Notes: generated from the letters alone by a model not told the origin. 64,000 bases of DNA from Mannheimia granulomatis (GCF_011455695.1 NZ_CP015030.1:434001-498000), one strand, 5' to 3'. Shown: positions 10,192-20,637, counted from the stretch's first letter. Numbers and translations: made by a program.

Positions 10192-10870
10192 AACGTTTTT
10201 GCCTTTCTGCTAACCATTCAGAACAAAAAAGAGCGATTAATGAAATGATAATTGCCACCATACATAAGCGTGCGGCTGCTAGCTCGCCATCTGGCGTTTC
10301 AATAAAGGTGAAAAGGGCGGCCGGAATAGTTTGAGTTTGGTTGGGAATGTTCGATACAAAGGTAATGGTTGCTCCAAATTCCCCCAGTGAGCGAGCAAAA
10401 CCTAGCACGCTACCTGCGACAATGCCGGAAAAAGAAAGCGGAAGATTAAGAGTAAAGAAGACTTTTAGCGGGCCGGCACCGAGCGTACGGGCGGCTTGTT
10501 CTAATTTCGGGTCAATGGCATCTAAGGCTAAACGAATAGAGCGAACCATTAGCGGAAAGGCCATGACCATAGAAGCCAGTACCGCCCCTTTCCATGAGAA
10601 GCTAAAGCTAAAATTAAACCATTCCCACAAATATTGCCCGATTACGCCACGTTTTGCCATGGAAATTAACAGCAAATAACCGATGACCACCGGGGGTAAA
10701 ACTAATGGCAAATGCACAATACCGTTTAAAAGGCTTTTTCCCCAAAACTGTTTGCGAGAGAGAATCCATGCCACCCAGATTGCAAGGGGCAGGGCAAGCA
10801 TAACGGCAATTGCAGCAATTTTCAGGCTAAGAAAAATGGCATTGAGTTCTTGGGGAGTAAAGCTAAACAT
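10178..10870 (-). CDS. modB: Molybdate ABC transporter permease
   Basis: 230 residues with about five membrane segments and the EAA-type cytoplasmic loop (RTLGAGPLKVFF...GFARSLGEFG) that docks on the ATPase. Forms the inner-membrane channel for molybdate. It lies between modA (49-bp gap) and modC (overlap). Confidence 0.95.
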   Translation of the reverse strand: MFSFTPQELNAIFLSLKIAAIAVMLALPLAIWVAWILSRKQFWGKSLLNGIVHLPLVLPPVVIGYLLLISMAKRGVIGQYLWEWFNFSFSFSWKGAVLASMVMAFPLMVRSIRLALDAIDPKLEQAARTLGAGPLKVFFTLNLPLSFSGIVAGSVLGFARSLGEFGATITFVSNIPNQTQTIPAALFTFIETPDGELAAARLCMVAIIISLIALFCSEWLAERQKRYAKT

Positions 10871-10919
10871 ATTTTATGCATTGAATATTTGGTTTTATAC
10901 GCTCTCAATAAGAGTGGAA

Positions 10920-11684
10920 TTAATTGACCGGATAAAACCCGGCTGCTTCAAACTTCGCTTTTGCCTCAGATGTTTTTAAGAAATCTAAGAATTTTGTTGC
11001 TGTTGCTTTCCCGCTAACAGTTGCTGCCGGGTAAACAATTTCGCCGTAGCTCTCTGTTGGGAAAACGGCAATCACTTTTACTTTATTGGAAACTTTAGCA
11101 TCGGTTGAGTAAACAATCCCTAATGGTGATTCGCCTCTTTCGACAAAAGAGAGAGCATCCCGCACGTTTTTAGCTCGCGCCAGACGAGGTTCAACGCTTT
11201 CCCATAATTTGTAGTAAGTTAAAGCTTTTTTCGCATAAATGCCTGCAGGCACATGGCTTGGGTCACCGACCGATAAATAACTATTTGCTAATTCTTTTGT
11301 AAAATTAACCGCTTGTATATTATCTGCTTGAATTTGGCTGTTAAGAGGTGCAATCAATACCAAATCATTTTTTACCAAGTTGGTGCGATGTTGAATTTTC
11401 TCCGGTCTTTTTTCAGCGATATAGTCCATCCATTTTTGGTCGGCAGAAATAAAAATATCGGCAGGGGCATCTTGTTCAATCTGTTTTGCAAGCACTGATG
11501 AAGAGGCAAAAGAGAAAAGCACTTTATCTTCAGGGTGTTTTTGTTCAAATGTTTTACCGATTTCTTGTAATACATTCGTCATTGAGGCCGCAGCAAAGAC
11601 TGTAATATCTTGTGCAAGTGCGAAAGTTGAACTAAATGCTAAGGTGCCTGCAAGCGTTAATTTGTTGAATAATTTCATTTTCAT
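10920..11684 (-). CDS. modA: Molybdate-binding periplasmic protein
   Basis: 254 residues with a Sec signal peptide (residues 1-24, ending FALA-QD) followed by the family opening ITVFAAASMTNVLQEI. It captures molybdate in the periplasm and passes it to ModBC. The start at 11684 has AGGAG five bases upstream; an ATG two codons later is less well spaced. Molybdenum supply would serve molybdopterin enzymes used in anaerobic respiration. The short region upstream (11685-11733) must hold the promoter; I could not make out a clear ModE box. Confidence 0.94.
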   Translation of the reverse strand: MKMKLFNKLTLAGTLAFSSTFALAQDITVFAAASMTNVLQEIGKTFEQKHPEDKVLFSFASSSVLAKQIEQDAPADIFISADQKWMDYIAEKRPEKIQHRTNLVKNDLVLIAPLNSQIQADNIQAVNFTKELANSYLSVGDPSHVPAGIYAKKALTYYKLWESVEPRLARAKNVRDALSFVERGESPLGIVYSTDAKVSNKVKVIAVFPTESYGEIVYPAATVSGKATATKFLDFLKTSEAKAKFEAAGFYPVN

Positions 11685-11733
11685 AATAGCTCCTAAATAA
11701 TGATAGTTAACAAGACTATAGTATGAAGATTAA

Positions 11734-12495
11734 TTAAGAACGAAGCCCAATACCTCGTTGAATAAGATAGTATGCCACGAAGTATAGCAATACACATAAC
11801 GAGCTTAAGACTGAAAAGGTATAGATCAGCGGTACATCACTCACTCCTAAAAAACCGTAGCGAAGCCCGTTAATCATATAAACAATCGGATTAAATTTAG
11901 ATACCGTTTGCCAAAAATCAGGTAACAATGATATAGAGTAAAAAACACCACCTAAATAAGTGAGCGGTGTTAATACGAAAGTAGGGATAAGGCCTACATC
12001 ATCAAAGGATTTAGCAAATACAGCATTAATTAAACCACCAAGAGCAAAGGTGATAACAGTTAGTAGTAGCGTTAAAAGTATGATGCTAAAAGAATAAATA
12101 TCAAAAGAGACAAAAATCATAGCCACACACATAACTAATAATGCCGATAGACCGCCGCGTAACAGACTGCCTGCGATATAGCCCCAAATGATGTTATGGC
12201 TGGAAAGAGGTGAAATTAGCATCTCCTCAAAATCTCGCGTGAATTTACTCAAGAAGAAAGAGGAGGCCGTATTGACATAAGATGCGGTGATTGCCGTCAT
12301 CATAATTAAGCCTGGGGCGATAAATTGCATATAGCTTACGCCATTCATTTCACCGATACGCTCACCAATTAATTTACCAAAAATCAGGAAGTATAACGTG
12401 GTGGTAATCACCGGCGGAACAAGGGTTTGTCGCCAAATACGCAAGATACGGCGGCATTCTTTAAAGGCTAGGGTATAAAATCCGATTAAATTCAT
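11734..12495 (-). CDS. ABC-2 type transporter permease (YadH-like)
   Basis: 253 residues with six predicted membrane segments and the ABC-2 permease pattern (FIAPGLIMMTAI, LTPLTYLGGVFYS). It directly follows the ATPase gene (one base between stop and start), so the two form one exporter. Relatives are E. coli YadGH and drug or polysaccharide exporters. No substrate can be inferred from the neighbours. Confidence 0.85.
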   Translation of the reverse strand: MNLIGFYTLAFKECRRILRIWRQTLVPPVITTTLYFLIFGKLIGERIGEMNGVSYMQFIAPGLIMMTAITASYVNTASSFFLSKFTRDFEEMLISPLSSHNIIWGYIAGSLLRGGLSALLVMCVAMIFVSFDIYSFSIILLTLLLTVITFALGGLINAVFAKSFDDVGLIPTFVLTPLTYLGGVFYSISLLPDFWQTVSKFNPIVYMINGLRYGFLGVSDVPLIYTFSVLSSLCVLLYFVAYYLIQRGIGLRS

Positions 12496-12496
12496 T

Positions 12497-13405
12497 TTAC
12501 TGTGCCATATTCATAAAAAGTTCTTCTAGACGATTTGATTTATTTCGCATGCTTAACACTTCTGCACCTTGTTGTGCAATTTGTGAAAAGAGATTTGTTA
12601 ATCCTTGTTGGCGTTTTACATTGACCTCAAGGGTATTTTCATCCAACCATTTATGCGGATAATTGTGAATAACAAGCGGTTGATTTCTATCAGAATATTG
12701 CAAATCCAACACAAATACTTCACTTTCCAGTTTTGCCAATAAGGCTTTCATTGAGGTGTTTTCAATCAGTTCCCCATGCTGAATAATACCGATATGACGG
12801 CAGAGCATTTCTGCTTCTTCTAAGTAGTGGGTTGTGAGAATAATGGTGGTGCCTTGTTCATTTAAAGTGCGTAGAAAATCCCATAATGAACGACGAAGTT
12901 CGATATCCACCCCGGCAGTCGGTTCGTCTAAAATCAGCAATTTTGGGTTATGCATTAATGCTCGGGCAATCATCACTCGGCGTTTCATTCCGCCTGAAAG
13001 TTCACGTGTGAGGTGGCTACGTTTTTCCCATAAGTCGAGCTGTTTTAACCATTTTTCGGCACGCACTAACGCCTCTTGGCGGGGAATCCCGTAAAAGCCG
13101 GCTTGCTGCACCAGCACATCAATGACTTTTTCAAATTGATTAAAATTAAATTCCTGTGGCACTAGCCCAATTTGTTGTTTTAATTGGACTTTTTGGCTAT
13201 CTAAATCATAACCAAATACTTTTACGCTTCCACTAGTTTTATTGACAAGTGAACTGATAATACCAATAGTGGTAGATTTCCCTGCACCGTTATGTCCAAG
13301 TAGGGCGTAAAAATCTCCTTGCTCAACGACCAAGTTGATACCCTTAACTGCTTTCACACCGGTAGGGTAGACTTTAACTAAATCAATTAATTCTAATGCT
13401 TTCAT
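12497..13405 (-). CDS. ABC transporter ATP-binding protein (YadG-like)
   Basis: 302 residues: Walker A GHNGAGKST, signature LSGGMKRRVMIARAL, Walker B LLILDEPTAGVD, then a ~80-residue C-terminal extension typical of ABC-2 exporters. Pairs with the permease downstream. Starts ten bases after the dnaX stop, so it may be cotranscribed with dnaX. This is an unusual neighbour, since ybaB-recR usually follows dnaX. An uptake-signal core lies in the gene at 12672. Confidence 0.88.
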   Translation of the reverse strand: MKALELIDLVKVYPTGVKAVKGINLVVEQGDFYALLGHNGAGKSTTIGIISSLVNKTSGSVKVFGYDLDSQKVQLKQQIGLVPQEFNFNQFEKVIDVLVQQAGFYGIPRQEALVRAEKWLKQLDLWEKRSHLTRELSGGMKRRVMIARALMHNPKLLILDEPTAGVDIELRRSLWDFLRTLNEQGTTIILTTHYLEEAEMLCRHIGIIQHGELIENTSMKALLAKLESEVFVLDLQYSDRNQPLVIHNYPHKWLDENTLEVNVKRQQGLTNLFSQIAQQGAEVLSMRNKSNRLEELFMNMAQ

Positions 13406-13415
13406 TTCGGTTTAC

Positions 13416-15515
13416 TCATTTTTCTGCCACAGCGCGGATGGTGGATTCATCTATTTGAGCGTCAAATGCTTGGCGTAATAACATTAACTTTTCGTCGGTT
13501 AGTAAGGCTGTTTTCGCCTCTTCGGTTAATTGTTTAAAAATAGCTCGGCGAATTTCCAATGGTGTATTTTTTTCAGCGTTTTCACTGATGGATAATTCGT
13601 AAGTAAAACCTTTTTCTGCTAATGCAATTTCTAAATTCTTACGAGATTCCGGATTATCCAAATGTGCCATATTACTTTTTAATACTAAGATAAGATGATT
13701 CTCGTTTTGGGACGCTAAATAGCTATTTAAGGCAACTTGACGCGAAAAGCCACCTAAGTTGAGCGAGTTTGCAATATCGCACCACCTATCTTGTTGGCAA
13801 GAAAGAAGAATCGTTTTTGCCACCAGTTCAGGTGTGCGTTCTTGCAGAATTGCCTGTTTTATGTCTGAAGGTTTTTCACTGGTTTCTTTATTCTCTAATT
13901 CGGGGTTTAGCCATGTCCAGCGGTAATCTTCATCTTCAACACTTTTAGGGGGAGCACTATTGGGTGCTTGATGAATAATAGTTTGCTGCTGATTTTCAGC
14001 AAGACTGATAAACCGCTCTTGGAGTGAAGCGGTCTGATTTTCTGATTTTTTTGCAACTAATTGAGGAGCTTTTAACTCAGGCTTTTTTTTTTCAGATTGA
14101 ACAAGCGTTGCTTGTTGCTGCTGTAATTTTTTACGTGCTTCAAGGGCCGCCATTGCCAGAGATAGCTCGGAGTTTACCTCATTAGCTTGGAGTACGCTTT
14201 GTGGCACAGAAGATGACACAGAAGCTACTGAAGAAACAGCAGGCTGTGGTTGTGCCGATTTTTCCGCAATTGGCGGTTTTATTTGCACATTTGAAGATGA
14301 TTTTTGCTGATTTTCAACAAAACGCTCACGTAACTGGCTAATCTGGCTTGGAGTATCAGATTGGCTTGCTTGAGCATAATTAGCCTGTTGTGGTGTATTG
14401 GGTTGCATTGTAAGAGGTGCAACTGTTGCCATTTTTTCAGCATTTTTAGGGTGGAAAGCTAAGGCTCGTAGAATTGTCATTTCTACACCGGCTCGTTGTT
14501 CCGGTGAGAAAGGTAATTCTTTTTTGCCGTTAAGCATCAGCTGATAGAAAAACTGTACATCTTCAGGCGAAATTTGTTTGGCTAGAAAATGCAGCTGAGT
14601 CTCTTCTTGGCTACTGTTTTTGACTAATTGCAAAATCGCAATTTGGTGTAAGGTTTCGGCAATATCACTTAATAATTGCGTCCAGTCGCCACCTTTTTCA
14701 GCTACGTGCTGAATAATTGCCATTGCTTTTTCACCATCAGCCAAAGCTAAGGCTTGTACTAATTCCAAGGGTTGTTGATCGTCAATCAGCCCTAACATTT
14801 GGCTAACAACCGGTAGTGTAATGTTAGCGTTGCTTATCGCAATCGCTTGGTCAGTCAGGCTTAGAGAGTCTCGAATACTGCCTTGTGCTGCTTTTGCCAG
14901 TTTAGTAATCGCAATAGCCTCATAAGGAATTTTTTCCTCGTTGAGAATAAATTCAAGATGACGGCTGATTTGGCTTTGATCTAAAGCATGCAGATGAAAT
15001 TGCATACAACGAGAAAGGATTGTAATCGGCAATTTTTGTGGATCGGTGGTCGCGAGTAAGAATTTGACATACTCCGGCGGCTCTTCAAGGGTTTTTAAGA
15101 GAGCATTAAAGCTATGACGAGAGAGCATATGCACTTCATCAATTAAATAGACCTTAAAACGCCCGACAGTCGGTTTATATTGTACATTATCGAGAAGTTC
15201 TCGAGTATCTTCCACTTTAGTTCGTGAGGCAGCATCGATTTCAATTAAATCAATAAAACGTCCTTCTTCAATAGCTTTGCAATTAGCACATTCACCACAA
15301 GGCTCAGCAGTAATGCCGTTTTCACAGTTTAAGCCTTTGGCGAACAGGCGAGCAATAGACGTTTTGCCGACACCTCGCGTTCCTGAAAACAGATAGGCAT
15401 GATGAAGTCTATCCTCTCTTAAACCGTTTTCAAGAGCAGATAAAACATGTTGCTGACCAACCACCTCGCTAAAGCGTTGTGGTCTCCATTTTCGGGCTAA
15501 AACTTGATAACTCAT
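13416..15515 (-). CDS. dnaX: DNA polymerase III subunits tau/gamma
   Basis: 699 residues for tau. The clamp-loader AAA+ domain has Walker A GTRGVGKTS (about residues 45-53), a zinc site with four Cys (C64, C73, C76, C79 region, NCENGITAEPCGECANC) and a DEVH box. A long Gln/Ser-rich linker (residues ~370-530) leads to the tau-specific C-terminal domain that binds polymerase and helicase. A slippery run of ten A at codons 475-478 followed by a TGA in the -1 frame would make a 479-residue gamma form. apt lies upstream and an ABC exporter downstream. Confidence 0.96.
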   Translation of the reverse strand: MSYQVLARKWRPQRFSEVVGQQHVLSALENGLREDRLHHAYLFSGTRGVGKTSIARLFAKGLNCENGITAEPCGECANCKAIEEGRFIDLIEIDAASRTKVEDTRELLDNVQYKPTVGRFKVYLIDEVHMLSRHSFNALLKTLEEPPEYVKFLLATTDPQKLPITILSRCMQFHLHALDQSQISRHLEFILNEEKIPYEAIAITKLAKAAQGSIRDSLSLTDQAIAISNANITLPVVSQMLGLIDDQQPLELVQALALADGEKAMAIIQHVAEKGGDWTQLLSDIAETLHQIAILQLVKNSSQEETQLHFLAKQISPEDVQFFYQLMLNGKKELPFSPEQRAGVEMTILRALAFHPKNAEKMATVAPLTMQPNTPQQANYAQASQSDTPSQISQLRERFVENQQKSSSNVQIKPPIAEKSAQPQPAVSSVASVSSSVPQSVLQANEVNSELSLAMAALEARKKLQQQQATLVQSEKKKPELKAPQLVAKKSENQTASLQERFISLAENQQQTIIHQAPNSAPPKSVEDEDYRWTWLNPELENKETSEKPSDIKQAILQERTPELVAKTILLSCQQDRWCDIANSLNLGGFSRQVALNSYLASQNENHLILVLKSNMAHLDNPESRKNLEIALAEKGFTYELSISENAEKNTPLEIRRAIFKQLTEEAKTALLTDEKLMLLRQAFDAQIDESTIRAVAEK
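14066..14092 (-). promoter_or_regulatory. Programmed -1 frameshift signal in dnaX
   Basis: On the coding strand ten A are followed by G (14092 down to 14082), which holds the heptamer A AAA AAG in the correct frame. A -1 slip reads GCC and then TGA (14079-14077), ending gamma after K478 plus one Ala. A small stem (GAGUU/AGCUC, 14078-14066) overlaps the new stop. This is the same logic as E. coli dnaX. Confidence 0.8.
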
Positions 15516-15543
15516 TGGTTTCTCGTGTTACGTTAGAGAGTAT

Positions 15544-15601
15544 GCAAGCGGTCTTTTTTGACAGTTTTTTTGCAAATTTTAATGAAAAATCAACCGCTTG
15601 T
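15544..15601. terminator. Inverted uptake-signal pair between dnaX and apt
   Basis: GCAAGCGGT (15544-15552) and ACCGCTTGT (15593-15601) face each other across 40 bp with A- and T-rich runs, so either strand's RNA can fold. Such inverted pairs commonly serve as terminators in Pasteurellaceae, and here the pair follows apt. Confidence 0.5.
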
Positions 15602-15607
15602 ATCAGA

Positions 15608-16147
15608 TTAATGACCTTCAAAACTCACTAGGGTAAAGGAGTTAATTCCTTCTTTTTCTAAACGTTCTTTACCGCCTAATTCCGGTAAGTAGATAACAAA
15701 TGCGGCATGTTCGACTTTACCCCCTAAACGGCGGATAAGTTTGGCAGTAGCATCAATGGTGCCACCGGTTGCTAATAAGTCATCTATCATTAATACATTG
15801 TCGTTAGCATTAATGGCATCTTTGTGGATTTCGAGTGTATCTTCACCGTATTCAAGGGTGTAGGATTGCGAAACCACTTCACGTGGTAATTTTTTCGGTT
15901 TACGTACCAAGACAAAAGGCACTCCTAATGCAAGGGCTACCGGAGCACCAAAGATAAAGCCACGAGATTCGGTTCCGGCAATTTTGGTAATGCCTTTATC
16001 TTTAAATTCTGCCACAATAGCATCAATACTTGCTTGAAACGCTGCGGGTACTTCCAAAAGAGAGGTAATATCACGGAAAATAATGCCTGCTTTTGGATAA
16101 TTGGGGATGGATTTGATCGATGATTTGATTAAATCTAATTGACTCAT
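15608..16147 (-). CDS. apt: Adenine phosphoribosyltransferase
   Basis: 179 residues, close to the usual ~180. The PRPP-binding loop is [16 protein letters not shown] and the substrate region is [31 protein letters not shown]. It makes AMP from adenine and PRPP in purine salvage. It is transcribed toward dnaX, as in E. coli, with an uptake-signal pair between them. Confidence 0.96.
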   Translation of the reverse strand: MSQLDLIKSSIKSIPNYPKAGIIFRDITSLLEVPAAFQASIDAIVAEFKDKGITKIAGTESRGFIFGAPVALALGVPFVLVRKPKKLPREVVSQSYTLEYGEDTLEIHKDAINANDNVLMIDDLLATGGTIDATAKLIRRLGGKVEHAAFVIYLPELGGKERLEKEGINSFTLVSFEGH

Positions 16148-16273
16148 TGTTCAACCTATTTTTGTTGTAATTTGAAAAATTAAAAAAATAACTGAAAGAC
16201 TCTATAGAAAAATAGAAGAAATTACAAGGAAAATTATTCGCTATGCTTAGCATAATTTAGTGTGCTGTGCCTT

Positions 16274-16609
16274 TTATAAACACTTCGCCGGTTTGGGTAA
16301 TCCTGCAATTTTGGTTGCTTGCTTTGCTGGACCATCAGGAAATAAGCGTTGTAGATAGCGGCTGTTGCCTTTTTCTTCACCAAATTTTTGTGCCATTGCT
16401 TTTACTAACATGCGGATAGCGGGCGAGGTTTTGTATTCTTGGTAAAACTCACGAACTAACCAAATAATTTCCCAATGCTCTTCGGTTAACGTAATTTGCT
16501 CTTTTTCGGCAATTTTAATTGCCAGTTGTTCTGACCAATCATCTAAATTTTGTAGATAGCCTGAAGGATCAGTCGGGTAGAGAATAGTGTTTAGTTCAAT
16601 ATAAGCCAT
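16274..16609 (-). CDS. tusE: TusE/DsrC family sulfur-relay protein
   Basis: 111 residues with the family pattern (LNDL-like start, [40 protein letters not shown]) and the essential penultimate Cys (C110 of CL-stop). It takes persulfide sulfur from TusD and hands it to MnmA for 2-thiouridine of tRNA. The gene lies directly downstream of yccA, the same neighbour as in E. coli. 16148-16273 upstream of apt holds no gene, only an AT-rich spacer. Confidence 0.93.
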   Translation of the reverse strand: MAYIELNTILYPTDPSGYLQNLDDWSEQLAIKIAEKEQITLTEEHWEIIWLVREFYQEYKTSPAIRMLVKAMAQKFGEEKGNSRYLQRLFPDGPAKQATKIAGLPKPAKCL

Positions 16610-16639
16610 AAAAATAAAAATGCCACATAAAGTGGCATT
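16607..16639 (-). terminator. Terminator after yccA
   Basis: Stem AATGCCAC/GTGGCATT (16619-16626 and 16632-16639) with a 5-nt loop. Read on the minus strand it is followed by a T-rich tract. It lies between yccA and tusE, so tusE is probably expressed by readthrough or from its own promoter. Confidence 0.75.
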
Positions 16640-16656
16640 CCTCTTAACCTTTTACA

Positions 16657-17322
16657 TTAGTCATCGTTACCTAACACGCCAAAGATTTGTAAGAAGCTTA
16701 CAAACAGGTTGTAGATAGAAACGTATAAATCCACGGTTGCACGGATATAGTTAGTTTCACCACCGTGAATAATATTGCTAGTTGCAAGCAAAATCGCACC
16801 GCTTGAGAAAATCACAAATAAGCTGCTTAACGCTAAACCTAAAGCAGGAATAGCTAAGAAAATGTTCGCAATAATGCCGACTAATAAAACCACAAATAAA
16901 GCAACCATCATTCCGCTGATAAAGCTCATATCTTTTTTAGTGGTTAATACATAAGCCGAACAAGCAAAGAAAACTAATGCAGTTGCACCAAATGCAAGGG
17001 CAACGATATCGCCTAAACCTGCACCGATATAGCGATTTAAAATCGGACCTAATGTATAACCTAAGAAACCGGTTAAGGCAAATACGCTTAAAATCCCTGC
17101 ACTACTGTTTGAAGTAGCATTAGTTAGGAAAAGTAAACCGTAGAAGCCTACTAACATGCCCCACCAAGGTAAGGCTGGTGCATTCATTGTCATAGCTGCG
17201 AAAGCAACAACCGCTGAGAAAGCTAGAGTCATAGCCAATAGCATATAGGTGTTACGCAGAACTTTGTGTGTGCTGATTAATGATTCACTAGTTGAATAGC
17301 TGTGAGCTAAACGATTTTCCAT
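16657..17322 (-). CDS. yccA: Bax inhibitor-1 family membrane protein, YccA-like
   Basis: 221 residues with seven hydrophobic segments. The start is the ATG at 17322 ([10 protein letters not shown]), which has AAGGAA five bases upstream; an in-frame start nine codons earlier has no such site. The family is BI-1/TMBIM. E. coli YccA is an FtsH substrate and modulates that protease by binding HflKC, and hflKC is also in this window (23932-26054). Ends with [18 protein letters not shown], as usual for the group. Confidence 0.9.
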   Translation of the reverse strand: MENRLAHSYSTSESLISTHKVLRNTYMLLAMTLAFSAVVAFAAMTMNAPALPWWGMLVGFYGLLFLTNATSNSSAGILSVFALTGFLGYTLGPILNRYIGAGLGDIVALAFGATALVFFACSAYVLTTKKDMSFISGMMVALFVVLLVGIIANIFLAIPALGLALSSLFVIFSSGAILLATSNIIHGGETNYIRATVDLYVSIYNLFVSFLQIFGVLGNDD

Positions 17323-17517
17323 AAAAATTCCTTCTGTTTTTGTGTTCAAATCGGAAAAGCCGATGGATTCATATCTATGGACGATTTTCCATAAATCAAG
17401 GTTTAAGTTAGCGATAATTTATTGTAAAGTCAATGCGATTTTTGTGTTAGAGGAGTAAAAAAAATGATTTAGTTATGTTACACTTAAAGCAATTCTACTT
17501 TTGTTTCTTTGTCGCCT

Positions 17518-18066
17518 ATGAAACTTAATTTTCCAACTTATTTAACACTGTTTCGTGTCGGAATGATCCCACTTTTTATTGTGGCGTTTTACCTGCCGAC
17601 CAAATACGCTCCTGAAATTTCTACTCTGATTTTCTTTATTGCTTCTATTACTGATGCGTTTGATGGCTATTTGGCTCGTAAGTGGAATCAAACCACACGA
17701 TTGGGAGCATTTTTAGACCCAGTTGCCGATAAAGTATTGGTCGCAGTTGCCTTTGTGTGCATAGCAGAATATTACCACTCTTGGTGGATTACCATTCCTA
17801 TCTGCATTATGATTGCCCGTGAAATTATTATTTCGGCATTACGTGAGTGGATGGCGGAATTAGGTGAAAGAGCTAGTGTTGCTGTGTCTATTTGGGGAAA
17901 AGTAAAAACTACTGCCCAAATGCTAGCCTTAGGTGGAATGCTGTGGCGACAAAGCCCGGCAATGGAAATTTTAGCCTTTATTTTGCTTTATATTGCTGTA
18001 GGATTAACAATTTGGTCGATGTTACAATATTTAAATGCCTCAAAAAGCAGTTTATTGAAATCCTAA
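17518..18066 (+). CDS. pgsA: CDP-diacylglycerol-glycerol-3-phosphate phosphatidyltransferase
   Basis: The ATG at 17518 gives 182 residues, the E. coli length; a TTG nine bases earlier is less likely. The catalytic CDP-alcohol phosphotransferase motif is [11 protein letters not shown] followed by [10 protein letters not shown], and there are four membrane segments. It makes phosphatidylglycerol phosphate in the inner membrane, the committed step for acidic phospholipids. It is followed after 34 bp by uvrC. Confidence 0.95.
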   Translation: MKLNFPTYLTLFRVGMIPLFIVAFYLPTKYAPEISTLIFFIASITDAFDGYLARKWNQTTRLGAFLDPVADKVLVAVAFVCIAEYYHSWWITIPICIMIAREIIISALREWMAELGERASVAVSIWGKVKTTAQMLALGGMLWRQSPAMEILAFILLYIAVGLTIWSMLQYLNASKSSLLKS

Positions 18067-18100
18067 GCGGTCAAATTTTTATTATTTTTTGCAAATTCTA

Positions 18101-19933
18101 ATGTTCGACTCTAAATCTTTCCTTACCGATGTACCTCATCAACCCGGCGTTTATCGTATGTACGATAATAAAGGGGAGATTATCTATGTAGGTAAAGCGA
18201 AAGATCTGAAAAAGCGGTTATCCAGTTATTTTAGGAGCCAACTTTCCAGCAAAAAAACGGAAGCCTTGGTTGCCAATATTGCCAATATTGAAACGACCAT
18301 TACCCATTCGGAAACTGAAGCGTTATTGCTTGAACATAATTATATTAAGGAAAATCAGCCGAAATATAATGTGTTGCTGCGAGATGACAAATCCTACCCC
18401 TATATTTTATTAACTAAACATAAGCACCCCCGTTTAACCGCATTTCGGGGTAGTAAAAAAATTGCCGGTGAATATTTTGGACCTTATCCGAATGTGAGTG
18501 CAGTGCGAGAAACCTTAAATTTACTGCAAAAGCTGTTCCCGATTCGTCAATGTGAAGATACCTATTACAAAAATCGCTCACGCCCTTGCTTGCAATATCA
18601 AATCGGGCGTTGTCTTGCCCCTTGTGTTGAGGGCGTTTATTCGCAAGAAGAATACGATCAACAAGTAAATTTAGTCCGTCTGTTTTTACAAGGGAAAGAT
18701 CAGCAGGTGATCACCCATTTAGTGCAGAAAATGGAAAAGGCGGCAGAAGATCTGGATTTTGAAGGGGCAGCTCGTTTCCGAGATCAAATTCAATCGGTAC
18801 GGGCGGTGCAAGAAAAGCAATTTGTCTCAAACGAGCGTTTGGACGATCTTGATATTATTTCTATCGCTTACCAACACGGTATCGCTTGTGTGCATATTCT
18901 GTTTGTGCGACAGGGTAAGGTGCTCGGCAACCGTTCCTATTTCCCGAAAGTACCAAACAATACCGATTTAACCGAGTTGGCGGACACCTTTGTCGGACAA
19001 TTTTATTTGCAGATGAATCAACATCGTACAATGCCGAATCAAATTGTGATCGACCATAAACTCAGTGAGGCAGATTCTTTAAGCAAGCTTTTAAGTGAAC
19101 AAGCCGGCCATAAAGTCACGATTTTAGACAAAGCCGCTCGGGGCGAAAAGCATCGTTATTTAGCCTTGGCAAAAACCAATGCGATTGCCGCTTTAACTTT
19201 ACAGCTTAAGCAAGATTCACGGATTCAAAGCCGCTATCAAGCGTTAAAAGAGCTGTTGCAAATGGCAGACATTAAGCGGATGGAATGTTTTGACATCAGC
19301 CATACAATGGGAAACCAAACTGTAGCTTCTTGTGTCGTATTTGATGAAAACGGACCGCTCAAGTCTGATTACCGCCGTTTTAATATTGAAGGCATTACCG
19401 GTGGCGATGATTACGCCGCGATGGAACAAGCGTTGTTAAAACGTTATGATCGTGATTTAGAACCGGAAAAAATCCCCGATATTATCTTTATTGACGGCGG
19501 TAAAGGACAGTTGAACCGTGCGTTAAATACCTTTGAATCGTTGAATGTGAATTGGGATAAAACCAAACCACTGCTAATTGGGGTGGCAAAAGGTGTGGAG
19601 CGAAAAGCCGGGCTGGAAACCTTGATTATCAGCAAATGGGATAAAGAAATCCACCTACCGCCTGACAGCCTTGCCTTACATTTGATTCAACATATTCGTG
19701 ATGAATCGCACAATCACGCCATCAGCGGGCATCGCAAAAAACGACAAAAAGCCTTTACTGAAAGCGGGTTGGAATCTATACCCGGCGTAGGAGCGAAACG
19801 CCGCCAAGCGTTATTAAAATATTTGGGCGGTATGCAAGGGGTGAAATCAGCCACTTTGGAAGAAATTGAATCAGTTCCCGGCATTTCTAAAGCCTTGGCG
19901 GAAGTGATTTTTGATACGCTGAAAAATAGTTAA
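18101..19933 (+). CDS. uvrC: Excinuclease ABC subunit C
   Basis: 610 residues from the ATG at 18101 (a TTG at 18089 is a weaker start). Order: GIY-YIG nuclease domain ([20 protein letters not shown]), Cys-rich stretch ([13 protein letters not shown]), UVR helix (residues ~200-235) that binds UvrB, RNase H-like nuclease, and two helix-hairpin-helix motifs ([19 protein letters not shown]). It makes both incisions in nucleotide excision repair. Confidence 0.97.
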   Translation: MFDSKSFLTDVPHQPGVYRMYDNKGEIIYVGKAKDLKKRLSSYFRSQLSSKKTEALVANIANIETTITHSETEALLLEHNYIKENQPKYNVLLRDDKSYPYILLTKHKHPRLTAFRGSKKIAGEYFGPYPNVSAVRETLNLLQKLFPIRQCEDTYYKNRSRPCLQYQIGRCLAPCVEGVYSQEEYDQQVNLVRLFLQGKDQQVITHLVQKMEKAAEDLDFEGAARFRDQIQSVRAVQEKQFVSNERLDDLDIISIAYQHGIACVHILFVRQGKVLGNRSYFPKVPNNTDLTELADTFVGQFYLQMNQHRTMPNQIVIDHKLSEADSLSKLLSEQAGHKVTILDKAARGEKHRYLALAKTNAIAALTLQLKQDSRIQSRYQALKELLQMADIKRMECFDISHTMGNQTVASCVVFDENGPLKSDYRRFNIEGITGGDDYAAMEQALLKRYDRDLEPEKIPDIIFIDGGKGQLNRALNTFESLNVNWDKTKPLLIGVAKGVERKAGLETLIISKWDKEIHLPPDSLALHLIQHIRDESHNHAISGHRKKRQKAFTESGLESIPGVGAKRRQALLKYLGGMQGVKSATLEEIESVPGISKALAEVIFDTLKNS

Positions 19934-19934
19934 G

Positions 19935-19982
19935 ACAAGCGGTGGTTTTTTTGCAAAACTTTGCAACAAAACGACCGCTTGT
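19935..19982. terminator. Inverted uptake-signal pair after uvrC
   Basis: A perfect ACAAGCGGT (19935-19943) faces ACCGCTTGT (19974-19982). Inside the loop a second small dyad (TGCAAA...TTGCA) can pair. It begins two bases after the uvrC stop and probably serves as its terminator as well as a DNA uptake site. Confidence 0.6.
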
Positions 19983-20016
19983 AGAACTTTAAATTATATT
20001 CGATAAGGAGAATACG

Positions 20017-20637
20017 ATGAAACTTTGGTATTCCACCACCAGCCCCTTTGCCCGCAAAGCGATTGCGGTTATCAAACACCATCAGCTTGAAGATAAAGTT
20101 GAAATGTTGCGTGTAACGGCAGCGATGGATTCTAATTCGCCGCATAATCAAGACAACCCGCTTGGAAGGATTCCCGCCTTACAACGTAATTGTGGACGTT
20201 GGTTATTTGGCAGTTTATTGATTAGCGAATACCTTGACCAAAAAGGCAATAACGCGCCGTTGTTACCGAAAGAGGGAAAAGCCCGCTGGAATATTTTAGC
20301 ATTGCATAATGTGGTGGACGGCATTATGGAGAACACGATGCACACAGTGTTACAAGAACGAATGAACCGCCCTGAAAATGAATGGTGGGTTAGCCGCCAC
20401 GAGCAACTCATGGCACGCAATATCCGTTCTTTTTATCAGCTTGAAGAAGCATTAAAAGAGTTTGGCACCGAGCTAAATTTAGGCACACTCTCTGCGGTAG
20501 CTTTAATTGACTGGTGGGCGTTCCGTTTAGAAAAACTGGGCTACGATCTTGCAAAAAATCACCCAAATTTGACCGCTTGGGCAGTAGAAATGAATGCGAA
20601 ATATACAGTGTTGGCGGACACCTTACCGAGAGTTTAG
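20017..20637 (+). CDS. Glutathione S-transferase family protein (YibF-like)
   Basis: 206 residues: thioredoxin-like N-terminal domain (MKLWYSTTSPFARKAIAV, with the cis-Pro region GRIPAL) and an all-helical C-terminal domain (DWWAFRLEKLGYDLA). The S-x-x-P-F-A-R site resembles E. coli YibF. A substrate cannot be named. AAGGAG lies about seven bases before the ATG. Confidence 0.85.
   Translation: MKLWYSTTSPFARKAIAVIKHHQLEDKVEMLRVTAAMDSNSPHNQDNPLGRIPALQRNCGRWLFGSLLISEYLDQKGNNAPLLPKEGKARWNILALHNVVDGIMENTMHTVLQERMNRPENEWWVSRHEQLMARNIRSFYQLEEALKEFGTELNLGTLSAVALIDWWAFRLEKLGYDLAKNHPNLTAWAVEMNAKYTVLADTLPRV

Noticed and set aside
16071-16253. A 60-residue minus-strand frame around the apt start
   Set aside because: It overlaps apt in another frame, has a low-complexity Phe/Asn/Ser-rich sequence and no ribosome site.
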